From contig CAVSXT010000003.1 in NCBI GenBank assembly GCA_963732005.1, forward strand, positions 186,001 to 250,000: a DNA stretch of 64,000 nucleotides, given 5' to 3'. The translations under genes were made by a program, and so were the position numbers. The stretch is from JASLEW01 sp963732005. Lineage in GTDB: Bacteria; Acidobacteriota; Thermoanaerobaculia; Multivoradales; UBA5704. Shown piece after piece: positions 33,285-41,050 of the stretch. A model generated the notes under the pieces. The model searched no databases and was not told the origin of the DNA. It saw nothing but the letters and a program-made list of their open reading frames with translations. Numbering within the stretch: the first letter of the stretch is position 1; each line of letters starts with the position of its first letter.

Positions 33285-35633
33285 TTGCCAGTGAACGACA
33301 GTCCGCGCCTGACCCTGCTCGTCGCCTCCTGCCTGCTCTGTGTCCCGCTGCTGCTGGGCTCCGCCCAGCAGGCCCTGCCCGACGGCGGCTCGGCCGGCGA
33401 CATCCCTGCCATTTCGGCCAGTGCCGGCCAGACCTTCCGTGCCGCCGCCGCGGCGATGCGCCGCCACGACTGCGCCGCCGCCCTGGCGGAGCTGGCGCCG
33501 CTGGCCGCGGGCAGCGGCAGCACCGGCGACTCCCGCGGTGCGGGCGGCACGGGTGCCGCGAGCGGCCCGGTGGGCACCGGCGGTGCCGACAAGACGCTGG
33601 CAGGCCTCGTCTCAGGTCTCTACGCCCAGGTCTGCGGGCAGGTGCCGCTTGCCGAGGAGCGCCTGTTCAGCGCGCGCCTGCCCGGTGGCATGCTCGAGGA
33701 TTGGCGCCTCCTCCTGCTCGGCGACAGCGCTCATGCGCGCGGCCACGTGCTGGTCGCCAAGGCGGCGCTCGCCAAGCTGCTGGGCGACTACCCTGCCTCG
33801 CCGCTGCGCCCGCGGGCGCTGGTCAGGGCGGCGGCGCTCGATTGGGAGCGGGCCGACGCCGACGGCGCCATGGCCTTGGTGCGGCGGGCCAGGCGCGAGG
33901 GCCTGCGCGGCGAGGACCGGACCAGCCTGGACGCGCTGGCGTGGGAGATCGGCACCCGCCGCGGCGATAACGCCATCCGCACCGAGGCGGCCCGCGAGCT
34001 GCTGGTCTCGTCGCCACTGGTGGCCGCCCAGCTCGGCGTCGCGGAGGTGTTCCGGCGCGCCGACGGCACGCTTTCCCTGGCCAGCGTGCTCAGCGCCGCA
34101 CAGCTCAAGCAGCGGGCGCAGGCGCTGCTCGCGCTGCAGCTCGAGCCGAGCGCCCTGACGACCCTCGACGAGATGCCGCCGGGAGATCGCGACCTGCAAT
34201 GGGTGCTGCTCAAGGCCGAGGTGCTCACTCGCGCCCATCGCGGCGGCGACGCCCTGGCGCTGCTGCACCCGCTGCAGACCACCGCCGGCGGCCAGGGAAC
34301 ACCCGAGCGCGCCCAGCGGGAGATGCAGCCGCTGTTCAAGGCCCGCTCGATGGCGGCGCTCGAGTGGGCGCTGGCGCAAGCCTCCGACGACCTGGCGGCG
34401 GCGCAGCGCGGACGCTCGGCGCGCGTCCAGGCGGAGCGCCGGAAGCTGCGGCTGGCGGCCCGCCTGCACCTGCGCAGCGTCACCGAGATCGACGCCGATC
34501 CCGAGCTGTCGATCCGCGCGCTGCGCGCCCTCTACGCTCACCTCATCGAGGAGGATCTCTTCGCGCCGGCGGTGGATGCCTTGCACCGGCTGCGCATTCT
34601 CGACCCCAAGGACCTGACCGGCGCCAATCTGCTCTGGGCGCGCGGTTGGCAGGACTTCACCCGGCGCGACTACGGCGGCGCGATCGGCTACTGGGCCCAG
34701 CTCGACAGCCTCTACCCGGCCGACAGCTCCGGGCGCCGCGCCCGCTACTGGACCGCCCGCTGCCTCGAGGAGCTGGGACAGCGCGATCGCGCCCAGCAGC
34801 TCTACTCCGACGTGGCGGCGGCCGACACCAGCGATTTCTATCGCCGCAACGCCCTGGCCCGCCTGGCGCGCTTCAAAGCGGCGGCGCCCGCCTCGGAGGC
34901 GCGCTCGGCCGAGCCGTGGCCCTACGACGTGGTGCTGGTGCGGGCACAGCTGCTGACCGATCTCGGACTCGACGCACTGGCGCAATCGGAGCTCGACCTG
35001 GTGCGCGATCGCTCCACGCCGCACTCGGTGTCGGCGCTGCAGGCGGTGATCCTGGCGCGGCGGGGCGACCGCCGTCAGAGCGTGCTGGCGATCCGCGAGG
35101 CCTTTCCGGCGCTCGGCGGGCCCTTCCAGGCGGCGGTGCCCGAGGAGGCCCTCAAGCTCTACTACCCGCTCGACTACGAGCAGCCGATCCGCGCTTCGGC
35201 GGTGGCCAACGGCCTGGCGCCGGCGCTGGTGTTCGGCGTCATCCGCCAGGAGAGCGCCTTCGACGCCAACGCCCTGAGCCGGGCGGGTGCCAGCGGCCTG
35301 ATGCAGCTGATGCCGGGCACCGCCCGCGAGCTGGCGCGCGGCCTCGGCCTCACCTGGTCGCGCGAGCGGCTGATCGATCCGGCCTGGAACGTCCAGATCG
35401 GCGCCTCCTACCTGCGCCAGGTGCTGGCGATGTTCGACGGCAACGTCGAGCTGGCGTTGGCCGCCTACAATGGCGGCCCATATCGCATCAAGCGCCTGTG
35501 GCGCGAGGCCCGGACCAGCGATCTCGATCGCTTCGTCGAGGGTCTGTCGATCGAGGAGTCGAAGGTCTACGTGAAACGCATCCTGGTGCTCTCCGACAGC
35601 TACCGCCGGCTGTACCCTCATGCCGCCGGCTGA
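33285..35633 (+). CDS. soluble lytic murein transglycosylase (Slt70-like)
   Basis: A 782-residue exported protein. A signal peptide (about residues 8-27) is followed by a long TPR/superhelical region (about 45-620), as in Slt70, and a C-terminal SLT catalytic domain (about 640-770). The catalytic Glu is in VIRQESAFDANA (near residue 655), followed by GASGLMQLMPGTA and the AAYNGGP motif. It cleaves the MurNAc-GlcNAc bond of peptidoglycan to form 1,6-anhydro products. The start is uncertain: TTG 33285 and GTG 33291 are both in frame and neither has a clear ribosome-binding site. It follows the GAF-like gene by 8 bases. Confidence 0.93.
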   Translation: MPVNDSPRLTLLVASCLLCVPLLLGSAQQALPDGGSAGDIPAISASAGQTFRAAAAAMRRHDCAAALAELAPLAAGSGSTGDSRGAGGTGAASGPVGTGGADKTLAGLVSGLYAQVCGQVPLAEERLFSARLPGGMLEDWRLLLLGDSAHARGHVLVAKAALAKLLGDYPASPLRPRALVRAAALDWERADADGAMALVRRARREGLRGEDRTSLDALAWEIGTRRGDNAIRTEAARELLVSSPLVAAQLGVAEVFRRADGTLSLASVLSAAQLKQRAQALLALQLEPSALTTLDEMPPGDRDLQWVLLKAEVLTRAHRGGDALALLHPLQTTAGGQGTPERAQREMQPLFKARSMAALEWALAQASDDLAAAQRGRSARVQAERRKLRLAARLHLRSVTEIDADPELSIRALRALYAHLIEEDLFAPAVDALHRLRILDPKDLTGANLLWARGWQDFTRRDYGGAIGYWAQLDSLYPADSSGRRARYWTARCLEELGQRDRAQQLYSDVAAADTSDFYRRNALARLARFKAAAPASEARSAEPWPYDVVLVRAQLLTDLGLDALAQSELDLVRDRSTPHSVSALQAVILARRGDRRQSVLAIREAFPALGGPFQAAVPEEALKLYYPLDYEQPIRASAVANGLAPALVFGVIRQESAFDANALSRAGASGLMQLMPGTARELARGLGLTWSRERLIDPAWNVQIGASYLRQVLAMFDGNVELALAAYNGGPYRIKRLWREARTSDLDRFVEGLSIEESKVYVKRILVLSDSYRRLYPHAAG

Positions 35634-35690
35634 CGGGCTGCGGCGCGCGCGTCGCCGCCGGAGGCTCCGTCGCTGGCCGCGACCGGACGA

Positions 35691-37151
35691 TTGCCGATAA
35701 CCGCTCCACGATGGGCGCGATGGGCGCCGGCCCTGCTGCCGGCGGTGCCCGCGCTGCTGCCTCTGGCCATCGCGCTCGCCGGCTGCGGCCCGGCGCGGCC
35801 GGCCGTCCCCGGCGGCCCGGTCGTCCTGATCACGCTCGAGGCGCTGCGCGCCGACATGGTGAGCGGTCTCGGCGGCGAGCCCGGCCTGACCCCCAACCTG
35901 GCGGCGCTGACCGGCGAGGCCGACTGGGCGGGGCGGGCGATCGCCTCGTCGAGCTGGGGCGTGCCCGCCATGACGACGCTGTTCACCGGCCTGACACCCT
36001 GGCAACACCACGCGGTGCTGGAAGGCGACAACGCGCACCTGGCCCAGGACCTCATCACCCTGCCGAAGGCCTTCAAGGCGCTCGGCTACCACACCGCGGG
36101 CTTCACCAGCGGCCGCTGGTGCACCGCTGCCAACGGCTATGACCGCGGGTTCGACAGCTTCGACGAGGTGGGCCGGATCCGCGATGCCGCCGAGTACCTG
36201 GCCGGGCTCGAGGATGGCAAGGAGCTGGTCTGGGTGCACCTGCTGGAACCGCAGGCGCCCTACGTGCGCCGCGATTGGCTGCTGCCCCGCCGTCTGGGGG
36301 CCGGCCGGCCCCTGGCCGCCTCCGACCTGCCGGCGATCGTCGAGGCGGCCGACCTGGTGACGGCCTCCAATCCTGACCTGCCGCCACCGGCGGCTTTGCG
36401 CCGGCGTCTCGGCTCGATGTACCGGCTCAACGTGGTTTGGGCCGACGAGAAGATCGGGCGGCTGCTCGACGCGCTCCGCGCCAGCGGTCAGTGGGAGCGC
36501 GCCCTGGTGGTGGTGACCTCGGCCTATGGCGAGGAGATCGGCGAGCGCGGCGTATTCGGGCACGGCGCCGACCTCGAGCGCGAGAGCCTCGAGGTGCCGC
36601 TGATCGTGAAATTGCCCAGCTGGTGTCGCCGCCCGCTGGCGCCGCCCGCGCGGCAGCGGGTCGCGCTGGCGCGGCTGTGGGCCACCCTGGTCGAGGCAGC
36701 CGGCGGCGCGGCGCCGCCGGCATCGGCGCCCAGCCTGTTCCGCGCCGCGCCGGCGGACGTCCTGTCCGAGCTCTACCTCGGCAACGGCACCAACCTCTTC
36801 TCGCTGGTGGCGGGGGACGACCAGCTGCTCTGGCGGTCGCGCTTCGCTCCGAGCGAGCCGCGCCGGCCGGACGATCTCGGCGTCATCTCCGGCCGGCTGT
36901 TCGACGGCTTCGCGGTGACGCCGCCGCTCACCGGTCTTGGGCCGCCGGACCTGGCGCTGGCGCGCTGGGAGGCCGGCGGCGGCAGCCACCGCTTCGCCGA
37001 CCCGCCGCGGGCAGCGGCGCTGGCCGGCCGTCTGGCCGCCCGCTGGGGCGAATTCATCGCCGAGGAGCTGGCCCCCGAGGAGGAAGATCGGGAGTGGCTC
37101 GACCAGCTGCCGCCGCCGGCGCCGCCGCCGGCCGGCCCCGGAGGCTCGTGA
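35691..37151 (+). CDS. sulfatase-fold lipoprotein, probably catalytically dead
   Basis: A 486-residue protein. The only in-frame start is TTG at 35691. A signal peptide with a lipobox (IALAGC) is followed by the alkaline phosphatase/sulfatase fold. The usual metal-binding residues are changed: LITLEALRADM has Glu for the first Asp, and the second site reads VTSAYGEEIGERG instead of SDHGEE. The SSWGVPAMTTLFTGL region has the overall nucleophile-loop form. It likely binds rather than hydrolyses a substrate. It is the last gene of the GAF-transglycosylase operon, 57 bases after Slt, which suggests a cell-wall or surface-glycan role. Confidence 0.8.
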   Translation: MPITAPRWARWAPALLPAVPALLPLAIALAGCGPARPAVPGGPVVLITLEALRADMVSGLGGEPGLTPNLAALTGEADWAGRAIASSSWGVPAMTTLFTGLTPWQHHAVLEGDNAHLAQDLITLPKAFKALGYHTAGFTSGRWCTAANGYDRGFDSFDEVGRIRDAAEYLAGLEDGKELVWVHLLEPQAPYVRRDWLLPRRLGAGRPLAASDLPAIVEAADLVTASNPDLPPPAALRRRLGSMYRLNVVWADEKIGRLLDALRASGQWERALVVVTSAYGEEIGERGVFGHGADLERESLEVPLIVKLPSWCRRPLAPPARQRVALARLWATLVEAAGGAAPPASAPSLFRAAPADVLSELYLGNGTNLFSLVAGDDQLLWRSRFAPSEPRRPDDLGVISGRLFDGFAVTPPLTGLGPPDLALARWEAGGGSHRFADPPRAAALAGRLAARWGEFIAEELAPEEEDREWLDQLPPPAPPPAGPGGS

Positions 37152-37185
37152 GACCCGTGAGGTCCGTCGCCGGCGGAGCTCCCGG

Positions 37186-37194
37186 TGGTATACT
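37186..37194 (+). promoter_or_regulatory. extended -10 promoter of the CAT-anticodon tRNA
   Basis: TGG followed by TATACT (37189-37194) forms an extended -10 element 25 bases before the tRNA. No good -35 hexamer is visible 17 bases upstream, which is usual for extended -10 promoters. Confidence 0.5.
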
Positions 37195-37219
37195 CATGCG
37201 CCCGCGCCAGGGCACTTCC

Positions 37220-37292
37220 GGGTCCATAGCTCAGCGGTTAGAGCGTCCGGCTCATAACCGGCAGGTCCCTGGTTCGAATCCAGGTGGACCCA
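37220..37292 (+). tRNA. tRNA with CAT anticodon (elongator Met or Ile2)
   Basis: A 73-base tRNA. The acceptor GGGTCCA pairs perfectly with TGGACCC, the discriminator is A and no CCA is encoded. The anticodon stem CCGGC/ACCGG-type helix surrounds loop CTCATAA, giving anticodon CAT. The T-arm CCTGG-TTCGAAT-CCAGG is complete. It is not an initiator, because the first acceptor pair is complete. The sequence alone does not settle whether C34 is modified to lysidine, so elongator tRNA-Met and tRNA-Ile2 both remain possible. Confidence 0.93.
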
Positions 37293-37476
37293 CTGCGAAG
37301 CCATGAAGGCAATTTCCTGCCCGCCGCGGAGACCTGCCAGCGCCCTCGAGGCGCCGGCGACCGCGAGCGTCGCAGGTCGATGAATGCGGGCTGGTCCGCA
37401 CGCCGTATCGGAGCTCCGGGCCGTGACAGGCCTCGGCATTCCGGCCGGTGCCGCGGGCCGGAGAGAGGAGCTGTTT

Positions 37477-38226
37477 TTGTCGATGAACTCCAACCTGGAA
37501 ACCGTCGTGGAGCTGCAGCAGGCCATTCTTCAACTGCGGGAGGCTGAACAGCGGCTGCATGGCATCCCTGACTGGATGCGCGAATTGCACGACGAGCATG
37601 CCGCGCGCCAAGCCGAGATCAGCGGCCTCGAGCAGGCGCTCGAGGAGGCGGCGCGGGAGCGGCGCACGGCCGAGATGGCGGTGGCGGACGCGCAGGAGAA
37701 GCTCAAGAAGTACCAGCAGCAGATCAACCGCGTCAGCACCCAGCGGGAATACGGCGCACTGCTGCAGGAGATCGACACCACCAAGGCGGCGATCGCGGGC
37801 TACGAGGAGCAGGCGTTCACCTCGCTCGAGCAGCACGACCAGCAGCAGAAGGAGCTGCAGGAAATGCGGGACGGCTTTCGCGAGTTGGCCGAGCGCTATG
37901 CCGTCGAGCTGGCGCGATGGGAAAGCGAGAAGCCGGCCATCGCCCATCAGGTCGGCGCGCTGGGCGCCCAGATCGCGGGCCTGCGGGCCAAGCTGCCGCG
38001 CCAGGTGCTGGCGCAGTTCGAGCGCATCCTGGAGCGCAATCCGGCCGGCGCCCTGGCGCCGGTGCGCCTCATCGAGGGGCCCCGCCGCGGGCCGCGCGAA
38101 TGGCACTGCGGCGTCTGCAACTACCGCGTCAGGCCCCAGGTGGTGGTCGAGATCGGCAACGGCGAGAGCCTGGTGCAGTGCGACAGCTGCAAGCGCGTCC
38201 TCTATCTCCAGGAGGTGCCGGCCTGA
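37477..38226 (+). CDS. coiled-coil zinc-ribbon protein
   Basis: A 249-residue protein. Residues about 5-185 are an almost continuous coiled-coil (QQAILQLREAEQRL... to LRAKLPRQVLAQFERIL). The C-terminal zinc ribbon has HCGVC, then about 20 residues, then QCDSCKRVLYL. It resembles the CT398/C4-type zinc-ribbon family proteins often linked to DNA or RNA metabolism or secretion chaperones. TTG 37477 is chosen because AGGAG is six bases upstream; ATG 37483 is the alternative. The yggS-like gene follows 37 bases downstream. Confidence 0.85.
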   Translation: MSMNSNLETVVELQQAILQLREAEQRLHGIPDWMRELHDEHAARQAEISGLEQALEEAARERRTAEMAVADAQEKLKKYQQQINRVSTQREYGALLQEIDTTKAAIAGYEEQAFTSLEQHDQQQKELQEMRDGFRELAERYAVELARWESEKPAIAHQVGALGAQIAGLRAKLPRQVLAQFERILERNPAGALAPVRLIEGPRRGPREWHCGVCNYRVRPQVVVEIGNGESLVQCDSCKRVLYLQEVPA

Positions 38227-38263
38227 TCGCCGGCGCTCCTCCCGCCCGCCGCGCGAGACAGCC

Positions 38264-39001
38264 GTGAGCCCGCCCGCGCCCGCCGTCCCGGGCGCTCCCG
38301 GCGAGCGCCTGGCGGTCATCCGGCGCCGCATCGACGCCGCTTGCGTCCGCTCCGGCCGCGACCCCGGGACGGTGATCCTGGTCGGGGCGAGCAAGACCCA
38401 ACCGGCGGCGGCGGTGGCGTCGTTCGTCGCCGCGGGCTTGGCGGTGCTGGGGGAGAACCGGGTGCAGGAGGCTCAGGCCAAGCGGCGGGAGCTGGCCGAG
38501 ATGCAGCGCCTGCCGCCCGGCGGGTGGCATCTCATCGGGCCGTTGCAGACCAACAAGGCGCGTCTCGCGCTCGAGTTCTTCGCCTGCGTCCACTCGCTCG
38601 ACCGGCCGGCGATCGCCGCCGCCCTCGACCGCGAGGCGGCCAGGCGCGGCACGACCCTCGATGCCTTCATCGAGGTGAACCTCGGCGCGGAGCCGAGCAA
38701 GCACGGCTTCCCGCCCGCCGGGCTGGCGGCGGCGGTCGCGCCGCTGGCGGCGCTCGGCAACCTGCGCATCGGAGGCCTGATGGCCATCCCGCCATTTGCC
38801 GCCGCCGCCGACCGCGAGGCGTCGCGGCCGTGGTTCCGGCAGCTGCGCGAGCTGCGCGACGACCTCGGCGCCAGGCGCGAATGGGCGGGCTGGCCGGGCT
38901 GGCTGTCGATGGGGATGAGCGACGACTTCGAGGTGGCGATCGAGGAGGGGGCGACCCACGTCCGCATCGGCACGGCGCTGTTCGGGTCCCGGCAGGCCTG
39001 A
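38264..39001 (+). CDS. yggS: YggS/PROSC-family PLP homeostasis protein
   Basis: A 245-residue type III fold PLP-binding protein. LVGASKTQPAAAV carries the PLP Lys, GENRVQEA is the family signature, WHLIGPLQTNKAR is the phosphate-binding region, and the C-terminus ends SMGMSDDFEVAIEEGATHVRIGTALFG. It stores and distributes pyridoxal phosphate and has no known substrate. GTG 38264 is the start. It is convergent with the anti-sigma gene across nine bases. In many bacteria yggS lies near divIVA; here divIVA is about 6.6 kb away. Confidence 0.95.
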   Translation: MSPPAPAVPGAPGERLAVIRRRIDAACVRSGRDPGTVILVGASKTQPAAAVASFVAAGLAVLGENRVQEAQAKRRELAEMQRLPPGGWHLIGPLQTNKARLALEFFACVHSLDRPAIAAALDREAARRGTTLDAFIEVNLGAEPSKHGFPPAGLAAAVAPLAALGNLRIGGLMAIPPFAAAADREASRPWFRQLRELRDDLGARREWAGWPGWLSMGMSDDFEVAIEEGATHVRIGTALFGSRQA

Positions 39002-39010
39002 GCGGGTGGA

Positions 39011-39793
39011 CTACGGCCGCACCACCCGGAAGGGATAGACCGCGACCGTCGTCCCGCGGCCGTCACCCTTCACGCCCTCGATGGTCAAACGGTAGACGCC
39101 TGCCGGCAGCATGCGGGTGGGAAACGAGAGGATGAGCGAGTCTCGGCCGTCCGGGTGCAGGCCGCGCGCCTGCCAGATCTCCCTGCCGCTCTCGTCGCGC
39201 AACACGGCGCCGTAGGAGGGGAAATCGATCGCGCCGAGCTCGAGATCGAACACGGCGGACGGGGTGGTGGCGAGGAGCGGCAGGCGGTTCACCGGCTCGC
39301 GCCCGGCCTCCTCGTCGCCGCGTACCGCGGCCAGCGTGAAGAGGGGGAGATTCACCTGCGGACCGGCGGCCTCGCTGCCGGCCGCGGCGCGGGTCTCCCG
39401 GGCGTCGCCACCGCCGACGTTCGGCGCCACCGCCCGGGCCGCGAGCAGCTCGCGCCGCAGATTGCCGTTCGCGGTCATCAGGAGAGCGAACGCCACCGCC
39501 AGGACGAGCAGCAACGCGCCTCCCAGGGCAAGGCGGCGTCCGCGCGAGAGCCGGGCGAGGGCGGCGAGCAGGCCCAGCCGGGAGTGGTCCGCTGCCGCTC
39601 GGGCGGCGTCCTGGGCGGCGACCTGGAGCATCCCCTCGCGCAAGCCGCTCTCCGCCTCGAGCTGCGCCAGGCAGGTGGCGCACGCGAAGTAGTGGGCTTC
39701 GAACGCATCCCGCTCGCCCTCGCCGAGGCGGTCCCCGAGGTAGGCCTCGACGACGCCGTGCGCCTCGGCGTAACTGTGGTCCATGGCGGTCAT
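39011..39793 (-). CDS. anti-sigma factor with zinc-finger and one membrane helix
   Basis: A 260-residue transmembrane protein. The N-terminal zinc-finger (zf-HC2) has H...HYFACATCLAQLE with the His-x3-Cys-x2-Cys pattern (about residues 34-41). A transmembrane helix follows at about 89-106. The extracytoplasmic region (about 110-260) contains a beta-sandwich with DGRDSLILSFPTRMLPAGVYRLTIEG. It overlaps the sigma factor by four bases, as cognate pairs do. It should hold the ECF factor inactive until a signal reaches its periplasmic domain. Confidence 0.85.
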   Translation of the reverse strand: MTAMDHSYAEAHGVVEAYLGDRLGEGERDAFEAHYFACATCLAQLEAESGLREGMLQVAAQDAARAAADHSRLGLLAALARLSRGRRLALGGALLLVLAVAFALLMTANGNLRRELLAARAVAPNVGGGDARETRAAAGSEAAGPQVNLPLFTLAAVRGDEEAGREPVNRLPLLATTPSAVFDLELGAIDFPSYGAVLRDESGREIWQARGLHPDGRDSLILSFPTRMLPAGVYRLTIEGVKGDGRGTTVAVYPFRVVRP

Positions 39794-40431
39794 TCGCTCT
39801 CCTGCCGGCCGCCGGCGGCGGCGGCCAGCGGCCGCGGCGCCTGCGGCGCCGTCCCTTCCTGCCGCCTTTCGAATAGCTCCTTGTACCGCTGCCGGGCGCG
39901 GAACAGAACGCGGTTGAAGTGTAGATCAGAGAGGTTGAGATCGCGGCAGATCTCCGCCTTGTCCTGGTCCGCGATGTAGTACCGCGCCAGGATCTCGCGG
40001 TCGCGATCGTTCCGGAGCTCGCCCAGCACCCGACGCACGATGGCCGCCCGCTCTTGGGCCAGGATGCGCGCGAGCTGCCCGGGAGCCGGATCGGGTGCGG
40101 TCTCGGCGGCCTCGGGGTCGCCCTGCCGCCGCCGCTGCCGGCCGCCGCGGCGGGCGGCACCGAGGGCCAGGAACCTCGCGGTGCCGCTCACGAAGCCCGG
40201 CAGCCGCTCCGGCTCGCGCAGCTCTCCGGCCCGCACTTTCTCGATCACCAGCCGAAAGGTCTCCTGATAGAGATCCTCGGCCACAGACGGGTCCCGGATC
40301 AGCCGCCGCAGCAGGAACGTCACCGCCCGGCTGAAGAGCTGGACCAGCAGCGCCTCCGCCGACGGATCGCCGGCGACGATGCGCCGGACCAGCGGGGCCA
40401 TCTCCTCGGAGCCCGGATGCAGCCCTTCCAT
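39790..40431 (-). CDS. ECF-type sigma-70 factor
   Basis: A 213-residue ECF sigma factor. Region 2 is VAEDLYQETFRLVIEKVRAGELREPERLPGFVSGTARF, and region 4 contains LGELRNDRDREILARYYIADQDKAEICRDLNLSDLHFNRVLFRARQRYKEL with its helix-turn-helix. The end is Pro/Gly/Ala-rich. ATG 40429-40431 is chosen; ATG 40458 would add nine residues. The overlapping anti-sigma gene downstream is its inhibitor. The CHAT-protease, GH18 and orphan genes directly upstream on the same strand may be coregulated targets or the input; this is inference. Confidence 0.88.
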   Translation of the reverse strand: MEGLHPGSEEMAPLVRRIVAGDPSAEALLVQLFSRAVTFLLRRLIRDPSVAEDLYQETFRLVIEKVRAGELREPERLPGFVSGTARFLALGAARRGGRQRRRQGDPEAAETAPDPAPGQLARILAQERAAIVRRVLGELRNDRDREILARYYIADQDKAEICRDLNLSDLHFNRVLFRARQRYKELFERRQEGTAPQAPRPLAAAAGGRQESE

Positions 40432-40576
40432 ACTCCCTCTCTTGCGTAGAGGGTGCATGATACAGGATCGCGGGCTGCCGCGGCCGAGCGGGCGGCGGGC
40501 CAGCCGCCGGTCGCCGGCGGGAGGTGTGGTTTCGCCGACTCATGGCCATCGCTCCATGGACGGACCGCCGGTGCCG

Positions 40577-40972
40577 TCACGTCATTGGGGGAGGGTTCGC
40601 GGTGGCGGTGAAGGTGCCGCCGCCGCCGTCCTGGGTGTCGGGCGGATTGGGCAGGACGATCCTGCCTTGCAGGGATCCGTCGGGCTCGATCTCGAGGCTC
40701 CAATAGCAGACGACGTACCCAGCGGGAAAGCTCGCCGGGCCGTATTCATACAGTGCCTCGATCGCCGGATTCATCTCCAGGCAGGACACCTGGCAGAGCC
40801 AGCTGTAGGTGGGACTTAAGACGCTCATGGCGTAGAGGTTCGGGGCGATGAAGCCGATCGACACCGAGCTGCCGACCCAGAAGTCCTCACCCGGAAGCCG
40901 GTCCGAGGGGGTGCCATCGAGTGTCCAGGTGTTGATCGTCCATCCCTGGATGTTGATGAACGGATCCGACAT
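40577..40972 (-). CDS. 131-residue orphan protein in the CHAT/ECF locus
   Basis: A small protein without a signal peptide. It has Trp/Tyr-rich strands (INIQGWTINTWTLDG and VVCYWSLEIEPDG), two central cysteines (LCQVSCLE) and a Gly/Thr/Pro-rich end. The start follows AAGGAG. The overall composition suggests a small beta-rich domain. It lies between the CHAT gene (78 bases) and the ECF sigma factor (145 bases), all on the minus strand. I recognise no family. It may be a ligand or substrate of the CHAT protease, but that is speculation from position. Confidence 0.6.
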   Translation of the reverse strand: MSDPFINIQGWTINTWTLDGTPSDRLPGEDFWVGSSVSIGFIAPNLYAMSVLSPTYSWLCQVSCLEMNPAIEALYEYGPASFPAGYVVCYWSLEIEPDGSLQGRIVLPNPPDTQDGGGGTFTATANPPPMT

Positions 40973-41050
40973 GTCGCTCTCCTTGTGCGGTCAGCGGTCC
41001 GGCGGCGCGCCGGCAGCCGGATTGGAAGTGCGCGGCAGCGCGCGGTTATC

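Noticed and set aside
33612..36989. 1,125-residue open frame antisense to slt and the sulfatase-fold gene
   Set aside because: It spans two real genes and a gap on the other strand and shows only Arg/Gly/Ala/Gln-rich shadow sequence.
37220..37292. Initiator tRNA-fMet
   Set aside because: The first acceptor pair is a full G-C and the stem is perfect, whereas initiators carry a mismatch at position 1-72 in bacteria.
39003..39028. Seven-base-pair hairpin between yggS and the anti-sigma gene as a terminator
   Set aside because: The stem has a 12-base loop, no T-run, and lies mostly inside the anti-sigma coding end.
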